A DNA stretch of 64,000 nucleotides from positions 368,599 through 432,598 of the forward strand of contig NZ_JAAZQJ010000005.1 in NCBI RefSeq assembly GCF_012275375.1. Direction: 5' to 3'. Below the pieces are notes generated by a model. The model had not been told where the DNA came from. It was given only the letters and a program-made list of their open reading frames with translations, and made no database searches. A program made the position numbers and the translations under genes. Source of the stretch: Dyella sp. SG609. Its GTDB lineage: Bacteria > Pseudomonadota > Gammaproteobacteria > Xanthomonadales > Rhodanobacteraceae. Shown piece by piece: positions 20,155 through 28,321 of the stretch; position 1 is the stretch's first letter; each line of letters begins with the position of its first letter.

Positions 20155-21858
20155 GTGACGCATGTGAGATGTCTTTGGGCAATTTGCTTCGTGCCACTGG
20201 ATGGGAAAGGGCCCAAACTCTTCGGATACCCTGAGTTCCTGGCGGGTCTCGCGCTTATGGTTTTGGCCTGGACCATTGCGGATGCTCGCTATCGCTTCCG
20301 GGTCATGACAGCACCTCTTCCGCTGCGACGAACCACATACTTTGTCGTCGCGATCGTTGGCGTCCTTACGCTGTTGACCGACCTGTGGAGAGCCGAGCAA
20401 TGGTTGGTCCCAAACGGAAACTTGATTAGCCCGACCGTTTGGCAGGCCATTCTGGCAGCCGCATTCCTCCTCACGTTTCTGACTTGGGCGTGGTTTGCAT
20501 TCATAAGGCCCCCGATTTATGGAAAGCGAAATGCTAGGTGGTACGCCTGGGCGCTCTATCAGAACATCTTGAAAGGTGTGCCAAACGAACTTGTAGTGGT
20601 GGCCGAGGAACTGATCCATTCGGCTAAGGCGCTAGTTCGGTATGCATCAGACGGCCGCCCTTCGCCTGACATGGGTGCTAAAAATGTGCGTGGTCGGACA
20701 CCGTTGGTCGAAGGCCTGGCAGACGACCTGCTACTACTGATTGGGGATAGAAGGTTCTGTCGCACTGTCGTGGAATCGTCCCCGGCAACGGCGCTCGCGA
20801 TCTTCCAGGAAATGAGCGAACAGAATAAGTACGCGATCAACATCGGCACGTTCGGAAAAAACATTGTGGGCGAGGCCATCGCAAACAAGGATTCGTTTCT
20901 GTATAACGAGGCGGAAGGCTACGACAGTGGACTCATTGGCTACCACAAGCCTCTTAGCCAAGCCATGTTTAGCAATTACAGAATGGTAGAAACCATAGGC
21001 ACCCTGCTAGATCCTCACTACCAGGTGATGGCCAGGTGGGATGCGGAACAGTGGGAAGCCTATTGCCGCGTTGTCCTGTTGACCTTTCAAGACTACGTAG
21101 AAAAAGGAGCGGCCGAGCATTCGTATGTTCTGTTCCGCGCGAAGGGCTATATCGAGAACTCGGTTTCCGATCTCTATAAGCTCAACGGCGTCGCCGGGTT
21201 GGCGTGGGATAACGATATCTACGCACGCCTCCGCGTCGTTGTCGATTTCATTGCTGACGCGATTGAAATCCTTGGCAAGAAGCCGTTGCCGCCCCATCTG
21301 CAGCTCCGCGTGAAGGGGGAGCATCGTCACCTGCATGAAACGTTCTATGACCACCTCGCACGCATGATCTGCGAAGTGATTTTTCATGCATCGTCCGTCG
21401 CATCGCCCTGGTGGGAGTGTTGGAACATCCAGCACAACCTAGTATGGGATGGCTTGTTCGAGTCCCACAAGCTAGCCAATGTTGCGGGAAAGGTCGTGAT
21501 GTTTAAGGTTAGAAGGCAGCTATACGACGAGGTTGCGCGCATGAGTGACTTCCCAAATTTCAAGGGGGCAAAGATCCTCGCCTTCTGCCTCAACGTGATG
21601 GGGTTAAGAGAGGGCAAGGATGAAGACAGAGGTCGCGCTTTGCACAAGGCGGTTCTTGCGTGGACGCGCAAGAACTATGTTTGGCTTCACAAGTACAATT
21701 TCCGGGTCGCGGAGACATGCCTTGTAGCCAATACTGCGTACGATGAAGAAAACTGCCGGCTGGTCAAGACATCTCCCGCTGAGGGGCTAAGGCGGGAGGC
21801 ACACTATGTGTATTTGGAACTCGACCCTGCCAAGCCTGAGACCCCGGGAGATGGCTGA
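20155..21858 (+). CDS. Large membrane-anchored protein of unknown function, element cargo
   Basis: About 567 aa. GTG at 20155 chosen because AAGGAGG ends 5 nt upstream; GTG at 20149 is the alternative. Three hydrophobic segments in the first ~120 residues (FLAGLALMVLAWTIA, TYFVVAIVGVLTLL, AILAAAFLLTFLTWAWFAF), then a ~440-residue cytosolic helical region with no known catalytic motif. Position in an accessory element and architecture are compatible with a defence or sensory protein, but nothing proves it. Confidence 0.65.
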   Translation: MTHVRCLWAICFVPLDGKGPKLFGYPEFLAGLALMVLAWTIADARYRFRVMTAPLPLRRTTYFVVAIVGVLTLLTDLWRAEQWLVPNGNLISPTVWQAILAAAFLLTFLTWAWFAFIRPPIYGKRNARWYAWALYQNILKGVPNELVVVAEELIHSAKALVRYASDGRPSPDMGAKNVRGRTPLVEGLADDLLLLIGDRRFCRTVVESSPATALAIFQEMSEQNKYAINIGTFGKNIVGEAIANKDSFLYNEAEGYDSGLIGYHKPLSQAMFSNYRMVETIGTLLDPHYQVMARWDAEQWEAYCRVVLLTFQDYVEKGAAEHSYVLFRAKGYIENSVSDLYKLNGVAGLAWDNDIYARLRVVVDFIADAIEILGKKPLPPHLQLRVKGEHRHLHETFYDHLARMICEVIFHASSVASPWWECWNIQHNLVWDGLFESHKLANVAGKVVMFKVRRQLYDEVARMSDFPNFKGAKILAFCLNVMGLREGKDEDRGRALHKAVLAWTRKNYVWLHKYNFRVAETCLVANTAYDEENCRLVKTSPAEGLRREAHYVYLELDPAKPETPGDG

Positions 21859-22374
21859 TTCAGTTGAATCACTTATGAGCATTCCCAACCCTCTGTTTTA
21901 GGCAAGGTCGGACGACAAAATGAACGTTACCGGGGTCTGGTGGCGTGACGAATGCTCACCCAGTCGACGGTCTGTTTCCGACCCAAGAGGGGACTCATAA
22001 GCAGGCAGGTAGTTGCTCGCAGGAACTGAGACATCCCCAGCGTAGCCTAACGAAATGTCCATCGTTATCGAATGCGAGCGGCCCCGTTTCACAGCTGACC
22101 ACGCTCTCTACCTGTTCCGGGTTATCGAGTCTCACGTCACGGGCAACTTTGCCTCATTAGTGCACATGCGCGCATCGACAACCGGTGGCATCTGGTCTGG
22201 TGTCCCAACGTTAGCTCCGACAGAGTCAAGTCCTTCTCGGTTGGTACAAAGGAGAAGGGCTTCGCGCGCGTGGCGCGCTGGGCGGTTCATCATGGAGCGA
22301 CCTTACCAGTCCAGCACGATCCGGGGCGTTCGGCATTCTCGGCCTATGAGACGCGGCGACTTTAGGTTGAGGCC

Positions 22375-22584
22375 ATGACGACTCGTGCCACTCTACAAAA
22401 AGCCTTGAACCGAATTGAGGCTTATCTTCCGCACCTGCTGGAGCATTTCCCCGAGCCAGGCGAGTTTTGGTCTGCCTTTGCGGGCGAAGCGGAGGCGATC
22501 ATCGAAGACGCTGGCCCAGAGCACGATTGGGCCGCCGACAAGCTGGAGAGTATGCTTACCTTCCACGGGGCACCATCCCCTTAG
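22375..22584 (+). CDS. Small hypothetical protein whose stop codon lies in the attL core
   Basis: 69 aa (MTTRATLQKALNRIEAYLPH...), acidic and helical. Its TAG stop at 22582-22584 is inside the 16-bp prophage repeat. If the prophage is removed, the SRAP gene would follow directly with AGGAGG and GTG, so the two likely formed an operon before insertion. The preceding 21,859-22,374 has no gene I can support. Confidence 0.6.
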   Translation: MTTRATLQKALNRIEAYLPHLLEHFPEPGEFWSAFAGEAEAIIEDAGPEHDWAADKLESMLTFHGAPSP

Positions 22585-22591
22585 GAGGGGG
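22576..22591. other. attL core of the prophage
   Basis: TCCCCTTAGGAGGGGG, identical to 61,195-61,210. Flanks differ on both sides (A...T here, T...A at attR), which fixes the repeat at 16 bp. The integrase gene ends 55 bp away and points towards it. Confidence 0.88.
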
Positions 22592-22645
22592 TTGCTTGCA
22601 TCAATTTAATCAAACACTTGCAACGCAACTGTGCCCAAGGTGTGA

Positions 22646-23641
22646 CTAAAGCAGCTTCTCCAGAAGCATCACGGCCTTGTCCGATCCGTTCGGCGTGAGG
22701 TGAGCGTAGTACTTCTCGGTGGTCGCGTAATCGGCATGGCCCATGAGTAGCTGGATGCGCCTCAGAGGCACGCCAGCCATCGTCAGGGTGGCACCAAACG
22801 TGTGCCGCAGGCGATGTAGGCTCCCACCAATGCCAGCCTTCTTGGCGTCCTCCGCAAACCAGTCGGAGATGGTGTCCGGGTGGACAGATACGAGCGGATC
22901 AGGAAGCTCAGCGAATGCCTTCCTGGCTTCCTTGTTGAGAGGAACATCGCGCCACCTTCCTGATTTGGTGCGTCCTTCTTCGTTCTCGCCGGGTTCTGAT
23001 TCCACATGGAGGACGTTGCGGCGCACCTTCTCTTTGGAGCATCCGGCCACTTCACCGCGGCGAATACCGGTGTGCGTCATGAATCGCCACAGGCTGGATC
23101 TGGACGGATTGGCCTCATAGAGCTTGACCAGCTCCTTCTTGCCGTAGAACTTCACCGCCACGCTTCGTACGCCGCGCGGTATCTCCACGCCCTCCATGGG
23201 ATCAACCTGAAACAGCTTCCACCGCATGCCGCGTCGGATAGCCGTTCTGAACCGCCGAAGCTCCTTGCTGACTGTCTCCTTGGCTGCTCGATCCTTCGTC
23301 AGGCGCCTAGCCTTATGGGCTTCGATTTCCATCGTCGTGATAGTGTCGATAGGGCGATGACCGAACTCGGCTTTCAGGAGACGTAGCTCGCTTTTAGCCT
23401 TCCCGTGCGTTCGCGGGTGCTCAGCCTTGTACCACTCCAGATAGTGCTCGATGAAGTCAGCAAGCTTAGGCGCCGTACTAATGATCCTTACGCCATAGGT
23501 CAGCTCCGCTTCTTTCGCGGCGCGGATCGTCTCAGCCTCGATAGCGCCTCGTCTACCGATGGATTTCCGCTGACGGCCATTGCCATCCCTCCAATTGAGG
23601 TAGGCAGTTCCATCGCGCCAATAGAGGGTGACCTTTGCCAT
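22646..23641 (-). CDS. int: Prophage tyrosine integrase
   Basis: 331 aa. N-terminal DNA-binding part (YWRDGTAYLNWRDGNGRQRKSIG), core-binding domain and catalytic domain with HTGIRRGE, LHRLRHTFGA, GHAD and KYYAHL. Adjacent to attL. Ends with TAG at 22646-22648, so under amber suppression its C-terminus would be extended. Overlaps the excisionase-like gene by about 140 bp. Confidence 0.93.
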   Translation of the reverse strand: MAKVTLYWRDGTAYLNWRDGNGRQRKSIGRRGAIEAETIRAAKEAELTYGVRIISTAPKLADFIEHYLEWYKAEHPRTHGKAKSELRLLKAEFGHRPIDTITTMEIEAHKARRLTKDRAAKETVSKELRRFRTAIRRGMRWKLFQVDPMEGVEIPRGVRSVAVKFYGKKELVKLYEANPSRSSLWRFMTHTGIRRGEVAGCSKEKVRRNVLHVESEPGENEEGRTKSGRWRDVPLNKEARKAFAELPDPLVSVHPDTISDWFAEDAKKAGIGGSLHRLRHTFGATLTMAGVPLRRIQLLMGHADYATTEKYYAHLTPNGSDKAVMLLEKLL

Positions 23642-23850
23642 TGCGGTGATTGGTATATGACCTTGTAAAGCTCTGCCTTCTCGTAGAGCTTCTTGCCCAT
23701 GAAGTTGCGGGGATGAAGTCCGTATTCGCTGGCTCTCTTGGCGAACGTGTCCTCATGGACGCCGCAGTAGTGCGCCGCCTCGATGACGGTTAGCCAGTCC
23801 TTGCCGGATAGGTTTAGATCCTCAGCGGCGCCCATCTCGATCTCCATCAC
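23500..23850 (-). CDS. Excisionase-like DNA-binding protein
   Basis: 116 aa. DWLTVIEAAHYCGVHEDTFAK...GLHPRNFMGKKLYEKAEL resembles a MerR/Xis-type winged helix. Basic C-terminal tail. Position just upstream of and overlapping int suits a recombination directionality factor; assignment by context plus HTH pattern. Confidence 0.65.
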   Translation of the reverse strand: MMEIEMGAAEDLNLSGKDWLTVIEAAHYCGVHEDTFAKRASEYGLHPRNFMGKKLYEKAELYKVIYQSPQWQRSPSIGAMELPTSIGGMAMAVSGNPSVDEALSRLRRSAPRKKRS

Positions 23851-24007
23851 TTAAATAACTCAGCCAGTCCACATGATCCCGATAGTGCGATGACTGTTCT
23901 CTGGCTTCTTCGAGTCGCTTGCTAAGGTATTGGATAACCTCCAGAAGCTCATCACGCTCAAGAGATTCGATGGGCTTTCCAAGCCATGTGCCGATGAAGT
24001 TGCTCAT
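23822..24007 (-). CDS. Small early hypothetical protein
   Basis: 61 aa, coiled-coil-like (LEEAREQSSHYRDHVDWL), acidic to mixed charge. Start overlaps the preceding stop. Part of a tightly packed leftward early operon of short ORFs. Function unknown. Confidence 0.65.
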   Translation of the reverse strand: MSNFIGTWLGKPIESLERDELLEVIQYLSKRLEEAREQSSHYRDHVDWLSYLSDGDRDGRR

Positions 24008-24210
24008 TACTCCACCTCCGGCGACTCAGGCAGCGGCATCCAGTGGGTTGGTTCGCATTCGTCACCATCCTCATCCATCCAGCCGTTATGAACAGTCGGC
24101 CAGCCGATGCTTGGACGGTCAAACCCAATGCCCCACAGCAAAACGTAGATTCGGTTGTACACCATGTCGTCTTTCGGGACTGGCGCCTCACCAATCGGCT
24201 GCCACTTCAT
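24007..24210 (-). CDS. Small early protein, DUF551-like
   Basis: 67 aa. MKWQPIGEAPVPKD...WMPLPESPEVE: the W-x-P-I start and the THWMPLPE end are the recurring signature of small phage DUF551 proteins. Role unknown. Overlapped at both ends by neighbours. Confidence 0.7.
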   Translation of the reverse strand: MKWQPIGEAPVPKDDMVYNRIYVLLWGIGFDRPSIGWPTVHNGWMDEDGDECEPTHWMPLPESPEVE

Positions 24211-24419
24211 TTCTCACCCCTCTTGGCCGCATCGAGCGTCAGATTGACAGTGCCCTTGAAGCACTCATCGCACACCAGATATTCGCTCTGGACGTTAGGC
24301 AATCCGCCACCCAGGCGAGGAAGCGAGACCGTCACTGTGAACCAGTGGTTTGCCTGATGCAGGCCATTGGCATCAGGCGAGATGCGATCACAGGTATCGC
24401 ACTTGAGGAGCTTAGCCAT
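24207..24419 (-). CDS. Small zinc-ribbon-like early protein
   Basis: 70 aa from ATG at 24419. Two CxxC pairs (CDTCD and CDEC) about 40 residues apart suggest one bound zinc. DNA or protein binding is possible; no specific family recognised. Confidence 0.62.
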   Translation of the reverse strand: MAKLLKCDTCDRISPDANGLHQANHWFTVTVSLPRLGGGLPNVQSEYLVCDECFKGTVNLTLDAAKRGEK

Positions 24420-24906
24420 TCCCATCACCTCTCTTGGCCGCGATGGCTTGGTCTCTCGCACACTGACTGCATAGCGCTGGTCCGCCGCAGCGTGCCTTCA
24501 CGCCGTCAGGTCTCGCCCACGCATGGCCGTGGCCGGAGTTGGTTCCGACACGTAGTGTGTCGAACCATCCGAGCGGTTTAGGCGCTACTGCCTGGTTGCC
24601 CGTCTTCGCCGCCACGGCCTCGATTCGACGAGTTGCCGCGACCACTTCGTCCGTCAGGTGGTGCGACATAGACACATCGCCGAAGTGCGAGAAGATGAAG
24701 CGCATCAGCGTGAATGCGTCGTTCGCATCTACCGAGCATTCCTCGGCAGTTGCGCTGGCATGGGAGAGGGCGGCTTGCCATGCACTCCATGCGATGCGAG
24801 TCTCGCGGTAGTTGTAGTCGTGGCCGTCGATTCTCTTGCCGATGTAGATGCCATTGTCACGACACCATGCCTCGAAGTCCGCGCGCACCTTCTGCTCGTC
24901 GGTCAT
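24412..24906 (-). CDS. Hypothetical early phage protein
   Basis: 164 aa from ATG at 24906 (MTDEQKVRADFEAWCRDNG). The N-terminal FEAWC...RIAWSAWQAAL pattern is common in phage early proteins of unknown function. C-terminal CGGPALCSQCARD could bind metal. Overlaps both neighbours by 4-8 bp. Confidence 0.65.
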   Translation of the reverse strand: MTDEQKVRADFEAWCRDNGIYIGKRIDGHDYNYRETRIAWSAWQAALSHASATAEECSVDANDAFTLMRFIFSHFGDVSMSHHLTDEVVAATRRIEAVAAKTGNQAVAPKPLGWFDTLRVGTNSGHGHAWARPDGVKARCGGPALCSQCARDQAIAAKRGDGNG

Positions 24907-25064
24907 GGCTGCACCTCCGGCTTGACTACGCCAATGCGACGCTTGCCGCACTTTTCGCATTCATAGCGTCCGCGTTTCATGATATGGACCATGAACCCGC
25001 GCTCGGTTCTAACGATGACGTTCTTTAACCACTTCCACTTGTGGCGTTTGCAGGCAGCGATCAT
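24903..25064 (-). CDS. Small early protein with CxxC motif
   Basis: 53 aa from ATG at 25064, basic (ACKRHKWKWLKN), with CEKCGKRR near the C-terminus. Start couples to the upstream stop (TGATG). Unknown function. Confidence 0.58.
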   Translation of the reverse strand: MIAACKRHKWKWLKNVIVRTERGFMVHIMKRGRYECEKCGKRRIGVVKPEVQP

Positions 25065-25825
25065 CACCCCTTCTCCTTCCCGGCGAGCGTCGGGGCGGCG
25101 GATAGCATCGACACATAGGCATTGCGTGCTGCGCGCTGACGAGTCGGCATCTGTGGTCGGCGCGTGTAGTCCACATCGCATTTAAGCGATGCCGATCCAG
25201 CCATAATCATCTTCTGTGTCGGCTCACGGGGCACCAGCACCATCCCCTCCGGCACGGCCGCGCGCTCGGCGCTGTGCATCGCGATGATGGGCGGCGCACA
25301 TCCTCCGCACTCCACCACCTTCCCCTGCGCCTCACCGCCTTGCGCGGCTTGCGAGTGGGGTTGGGATTCGTTCATGTGAGACAGCATCACTTCGCGGCAG
25401 TCATTCCAGCCGGCGTTGTATTCATGCTCACGAACAGTCACCCCGTTGCGTGGCAGTTCCTCCGGCACCTTCGCCGCCATAGGCTGCGCCATACGCGCGG
25501 AGAGGGATTCGCCGAATGACTCTTCGATCCAGAGATGGATGTTGGACAGTTCCCAGCCCTGATGCACGAATACGAAGTCTGCTACCTGTCGAAGTGCGGC
25601 CATGACATCGGAGGCGTAGACCATGCCATCCGTCATCTGCACCGGATCGCGGGTGAGGTGGGCGTCGATGAACGTCTTAATGGTCGTAGCCATTTCGTCC
25701 TCTATTTCACGCAACACTTCGTGACCGACGTCAAAGGCTGCATCGAAACCACTACGCCCACAAAGGTTGCGGATTAATACGTCGACAAGACCACTGATGC
25801 CATGTTTAGGCGTCATCTCACTCAT
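25064..25825 (-). CDS. Hypothetical early phage protein
   Basis: 253 aa from ATG at 25825 (MSEMTPKHGISGLVDVLI). A helical N-terminal region is followed by HEYNAGWNDCREVM and a C-terminal segment (EGMVLVPREPTQKMIMAG) that recurs in modular phage early proteins. No enzymatic motif. Confidence 0.65.
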   Translation of the reverse strand: MSEMTPKHGISGLVDVLIRNLCGRSGFDAAFDVGHEVLREIEDEMATTIKTFIDAHLTRDPVQMTDGMVYASDVMAALRQVADFVFVHQGWELSNIHLWIEESFGESLSARMAQPMAAKVPEELPRNGVTVREHEYNAGWNDCREVMLSHMNESQPHSQAAQGGEAQGKVVECGGCAPPIIAMHSAERAAVPEGMVLVPREPTQKMIMAGSASLKCDVDYTRRPQMPTRQRAARNAYVSMLSAAPTLAGKEKG

Positions 25826-26186
25826 GGCTGTCTCCGATGGCTGCTCGGGTGGCGTCGATGGTGGCATCCAGTTCATCAACAAGCTCGGGCGCCTCATAGC
25901 TCTCACAATCGCTGCGGTAGTTTTCCAACTCAGCGAGTGCTCGCTTCATGACGCCACGCAGGCGAGCGAGTCCGTCTTCTGCTGCTGAGAAAAGATCAGC
26001 TCGGACATATTGAACTTCTACGTCGAGCACTGGCTCTTTCCACCAGCTAACGCCGTCGCAGTCGACTGGAAATGGCTTATCGCTATCCCATTCCTGGTCG
26101 GATACTTGAAGAAAAATCCGCTCCGGAGCTGTGAGCACCACCTTAGCCACATCGCGCAGATGTTCGTGGTTGGTGGTCATGCTCAT
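25818..26186 (-). CDS. Hypothetical early phage protein
   Basis: 122 aa. Contains VLTAPERIFLQVSDQEWD and a C-terminal helical region (LARLRGVMKRALAELENYRS). Start overlaps previous stop (ATGA). No known function. Confidence 0.62.
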   Translation of the reverse strand: MSMTTNHEHLRDVAKVVLTAPERIFLQVSDQEWDSDKPFPVDCDGVSWWKEPVLDVEVQYVRADLFSAAEDGLARLRGVMKRALAELENYRSDCESYEAPELVDELDATIDATRAAIGDSHE

Positions 26187-26446
26187 ACCTTCCTCCCCGT
26201 AATCTCGCGTTCAACCTCGTACGTCATTTCCGAATTAATGGCGGAAGAAATGCGGTATAGAAGGTGCATGCCGGCTGATTGCTGCTCTGGCTGAATGCAA
26301 GCCTCGCGCATGATGCCTTCTCGATCACGGATAACGACCCATATAGGCATGTTCGACCATCCAGGCCCAGCGCAGGGCTTTGCATAGGCGGTTACGATTG
26401 ATTCGCCATCCTTCAATTCAAGAGAAGTACGCAGTCTTTTGCTCAT
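26183..26446 (-). CDS. Small hypothetical early protein
   Basis: 87 aa from ATG at 26446 (MSKRLRTSLELKDGESIV). Predicted beta-rich fold. ATGA-coupled to both neighbours; no family recognised. Confidence 0.6.
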   Translation of the reverse strand: MSKRLRTSLELKDGESIVTAYAKPCAGPGWSNMPIWVVIRDREGIMREACIQPEQQSAGMHLLYRISSAINSEMTYEVEREITGRKV

Positions 26447-26646
26447 ACATCCTCCATGTCTAACTCGGAATTGCCTGCATCTGTTAGATAGATGCGACCA
26501 TTCGTATCCTCGGAGACATAGAGGTGGTATTTCAGCTGCTTCCACAGCGTTTCACCAATGGGGTCGTAATCATCGATAAAATGATCTTTCGTCGCTCCGC
26601 CATTGGTATTCCTCACGTACTGCAAATATTGCTTTAGGTTGCTCAT
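26443..26646 (-). CDS. Small hypothetical early protein
   Basis: 67 aa from ATG at 26646 (MSNLKQYLQYVRNTNGG), acidic C-terminus. ATGA-coupled. Unknown. Confidence 0.58.
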   Translation of the reverse strand: MSNLKQYLQYVRNTNGGATKDHFIDDYDPIGETLWKQLKYHLYVSEDTNGRIYLTDAGNSELDMEDV

Positions 26647-26930
26647 ACATCCCCCTTCTTGGCTCGGGTGGAGTCGATGGCTTGGCGCATGTTTTCCCAC
26701 GGCTCATCCTCTCCGCACCACTGATTTTCAGTGCAGTGATGGGATGCCTCTAACAATCGATCCGCAGAATTAATCAACATCTCCACCTCCGCTTGCAGGC
26801 GGGTGCGGTCGGCGAGGAGGGATTCAACCAATTCGGGAGCGCAACGCGCGCCGGTTATGGCGTGATACTCAAGCGCGTTGCGCACCTGCTCATCCGTGTA
26901 ACTCGTCATAGGGAGTGGCCTTTGGCTCAT
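26643..26930 (-). CDS. Hypothetical early phage protein
   Basis: 95 aa; ATG at 26930, or the internal MTSYTDEQVRNALEYHAITG. Acidic helical sequence with CTENQWCGEDEPWENMRQAI. Follows the GY-repeat gene with an ATGA overlap. Confidence 0.62.
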   Translation of the reverse strand: MSQRPLPMTSYTDEQVRNALEYHAITGARCAPELVESLLADRTRLQAEVEMLINSADRLLEASHHCTENQWCGEDEPWENMRQAIDSTRAKKGDV

Positions 26931-27052
26931 GGCTGAGCGCTCTTAGTCGTAAGTGAATAGGGATAGTTGCCGTCGCCGTAGCCGTAGCCGTAGCCGTAGC
27001 CGTAGCCGTAGCCGTAGCCGTAGCCGTAGCCGTAGCCCTTCGGGTACTTCAT
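26927..27052 (-). CDS. Glycine-tyrosine dipeptide-repeat peptide, second copy
   Basis: 41 aa. Starts MKYPKGYGYG, continues as about ten GY units and ends DGNYPYSLTTKSAQP. Same first seven residues as the upstream copy. Its ATG overlaps the stop of copy 1 (ATGA), and its own stop overlaps the next gene, so it sits properly in the operon and is probably translated. Length is expected to vary by slippage. Function unknown. Confidence 0.55.
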   Translation of the reverse strand: MKYPKGYGYGYGYGYGYGYGYGYGYGDGNYPYSLTTKSAQP

Positions 27053-27250
27053 CGCGTCACCAAGGGGTAGGGGTAAGCGCCGTAGCCGTAGCCGTTGCCG
27101 TTGCCGTAGCCGTTGCCGTAGCCGTTGCCGTAGCCGTAGCCGTAGCCGTTGCCGTCGCCGTAGCCGTCGCCGTAGCCGTAGCCGTTGCCGTTGCCGTAGC
27201 CGTTGCCGTAGCCGTAGCCGTAGCCGTCGCCGTAGCCGTAGCCGTAGCCC
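26969..27250. repeat. Two blocks of imperfect hexanucleotide (GCCGTA) tandem repeats
   Basis: Blocks at about 26,969-27,038 and 27,081-27,250, units GCCGTA with GCCGTT and GCCGTC variants, each followed on its right by the same CCCTTCGGGTACTTCAT. They are the coding DNA of the two GY-repeat genes on the minus strand. The duplicated flank shows that the whole small gene was duplicated. Confidence 0.9.
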
Positions 27251-27264
27251 TTCGGGTACTTCAT
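27049..27264 (-). CDS. Glycine-tyrosine dipeptide-repeat peptide, first copy
   Basis: 71 aa. MKYPKGYGYGYGDG followed by GYGN/GYGD variants and ending AYPYPLVTR. Start is coupled to the VWA gene stop (TAATG). Tyrosine at every second residue suggests an aggregating or phase-separating peptide; that is inference. Confidence 0.55.
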   Translation of the reverse strand: MKYPKGYGYGYGDGYGYGYGNGYGNGNGYGYGDGYGDGNGYGYGYGNGYGNGYGNGNGYGYGAYPYPLVTR

Positions 27265-28319
27265 TAGGCTTGCGCCACATCGGTGCCGCGGAGGACGCGC
27301 GCCAGGTTGGTGCAATCACAACCAATGGGGACGCAAATAACACTGGTTGAGCGATCAACCTGACCAATCCTGTCCGACACCGGATCATCATCGGTGATGA
27401 TGATTGCCAGCTTCGGCTTAGTGCTCTGCAGATGTGCGGGAATCAACTGGTAGGGCGTATCGCCGCCGCCGCCGTAGTCTTTGTCTGAAAGCTTTCCATT
27501 ACCGAAAAACCACACGTCCGAGCGGATGGAAGATCCGTACCTTGCGAGAAGCTCCTTAAGCCTCTGCTCAGCCATGCGCGTCTTCTGTGGCGTGAACGAA
27601 CCGCTACGATCTACGAAAATCTCTACCAGCGGCGGACGGGGAGTGGAAATTGATCCGGCCGGGAGAAGTGAAACATTGTCATATCTACGGGATGGACGAC
27701 GATAAGAACGCTCACGCTCGATACGAACACGCAGCGCAGCATCTACCGCGCAAGTGAGTGATGGTGTCCGGTTCTTCAGCAAGGCGTAGCTTGCCTCAGC
27801 GGCAACCTGCGATTCCTTCTGTCTCTCGTCGCTGTCAAGCTTCTCCCTAGCGGCAATGGACACCGCTCCGCCGTCTATTTCTTCCGAGTCACTACTATCG
27901 CCATCACCCATGCCGCAACCGCAGCACTGCATGGACGGTTTCTGCTCTGGATGGGTGACGAGCCACTCATAAATGTCTTCGGCCAACACAACATCGTCAG
28001 GCAAGCCCTTAATCGAGCCAGGTAGGTATCCACCTGCTAGGCGCGAACGCGGTGCATTGATATTGTCGATGTCGGTCTGGTCGTAGATCGTCCTGGCGAT
28101 CTCCATTTCGCAGGCGATTACCCAAAGCTCTTGTATGGCTTCCTTCGGGCGTCGCCGGTTATGGGCTGACCAGACATGTCCCTGCTCATGCCTGAGCGTC
28201 GTCCTGTATTCGGACTTATTCAGCTCAGATGCGAGGTAGATTCGGACAAAGTCCGTCTTTCCAGGAGCACCCACCACATGCATGGGCTGACGGACTATGG
28301 GGGCGGCGGTCAGTTGCAT
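27264..28319 (-). CDS. VWA-domain protein with HExxH motif, partner of MoxR-type ATPase
   Basis: 351 aa. N-terminal RHEQGHVWSAHN contains HExxH (zinc metallopeptidase-like). A Cys-rich linker (CCGCGMG) follows. The C-terminal VWA-like domain starts PLVEIFVDRSGSFTPQK, where DxSxS is the MIDAS motif, and includes LAIIITDDDP. Resembles DUF2201-type putative metallopeptidases that pair with MoxR ATPases; the ATPase gene ends 3 bp upstream. Confidence 0.72.
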   Translation of the reverse strand: MQLTAAPIVRQPMHVVGAPGKTDFVRIYLASELNKSEYRTTLRHEQGHVWSAHNRRRPKEAIQELWVIACEMEIARTIYDQTDIDNINAPRSRLAGGYLPGSIKGLPDDVVLAEDIYEWLVTHPEQKPSMQCCGCGMGDGDSSDSEEIDGGAVSIAAREKLDSDERQKESQVAAEASYALLKNRTPSLTCAVDAALRVRIERERSYRRPSRRYDNVSLLPAGSISTPRPPLVEIFVDRSGSFTPQKTRMAEQRLKELLARYGSSIRSDVWFFGNGKLSDKDYGGGGDTPYQLIPAHLQSTKPKLAIIITDDDPVSDRIGQVDRSTSVICVPIGCDCTNLARVLRGTDVAQA

Positions 28320-28321
28320 GG

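Noticed and set aside
21859..22374. Short ORF at 22,055-22,378
   Set aside because: Overlaps the better-supported ORF start at 22,375, and its C-terminus is Arg/Ser-rich shadow-like sequence.
26969..27250. CRISPR array
   Set aside because: Units are contiguous hexamers with no unique spacers and no cas genes; they encode GY-repeat peptides.
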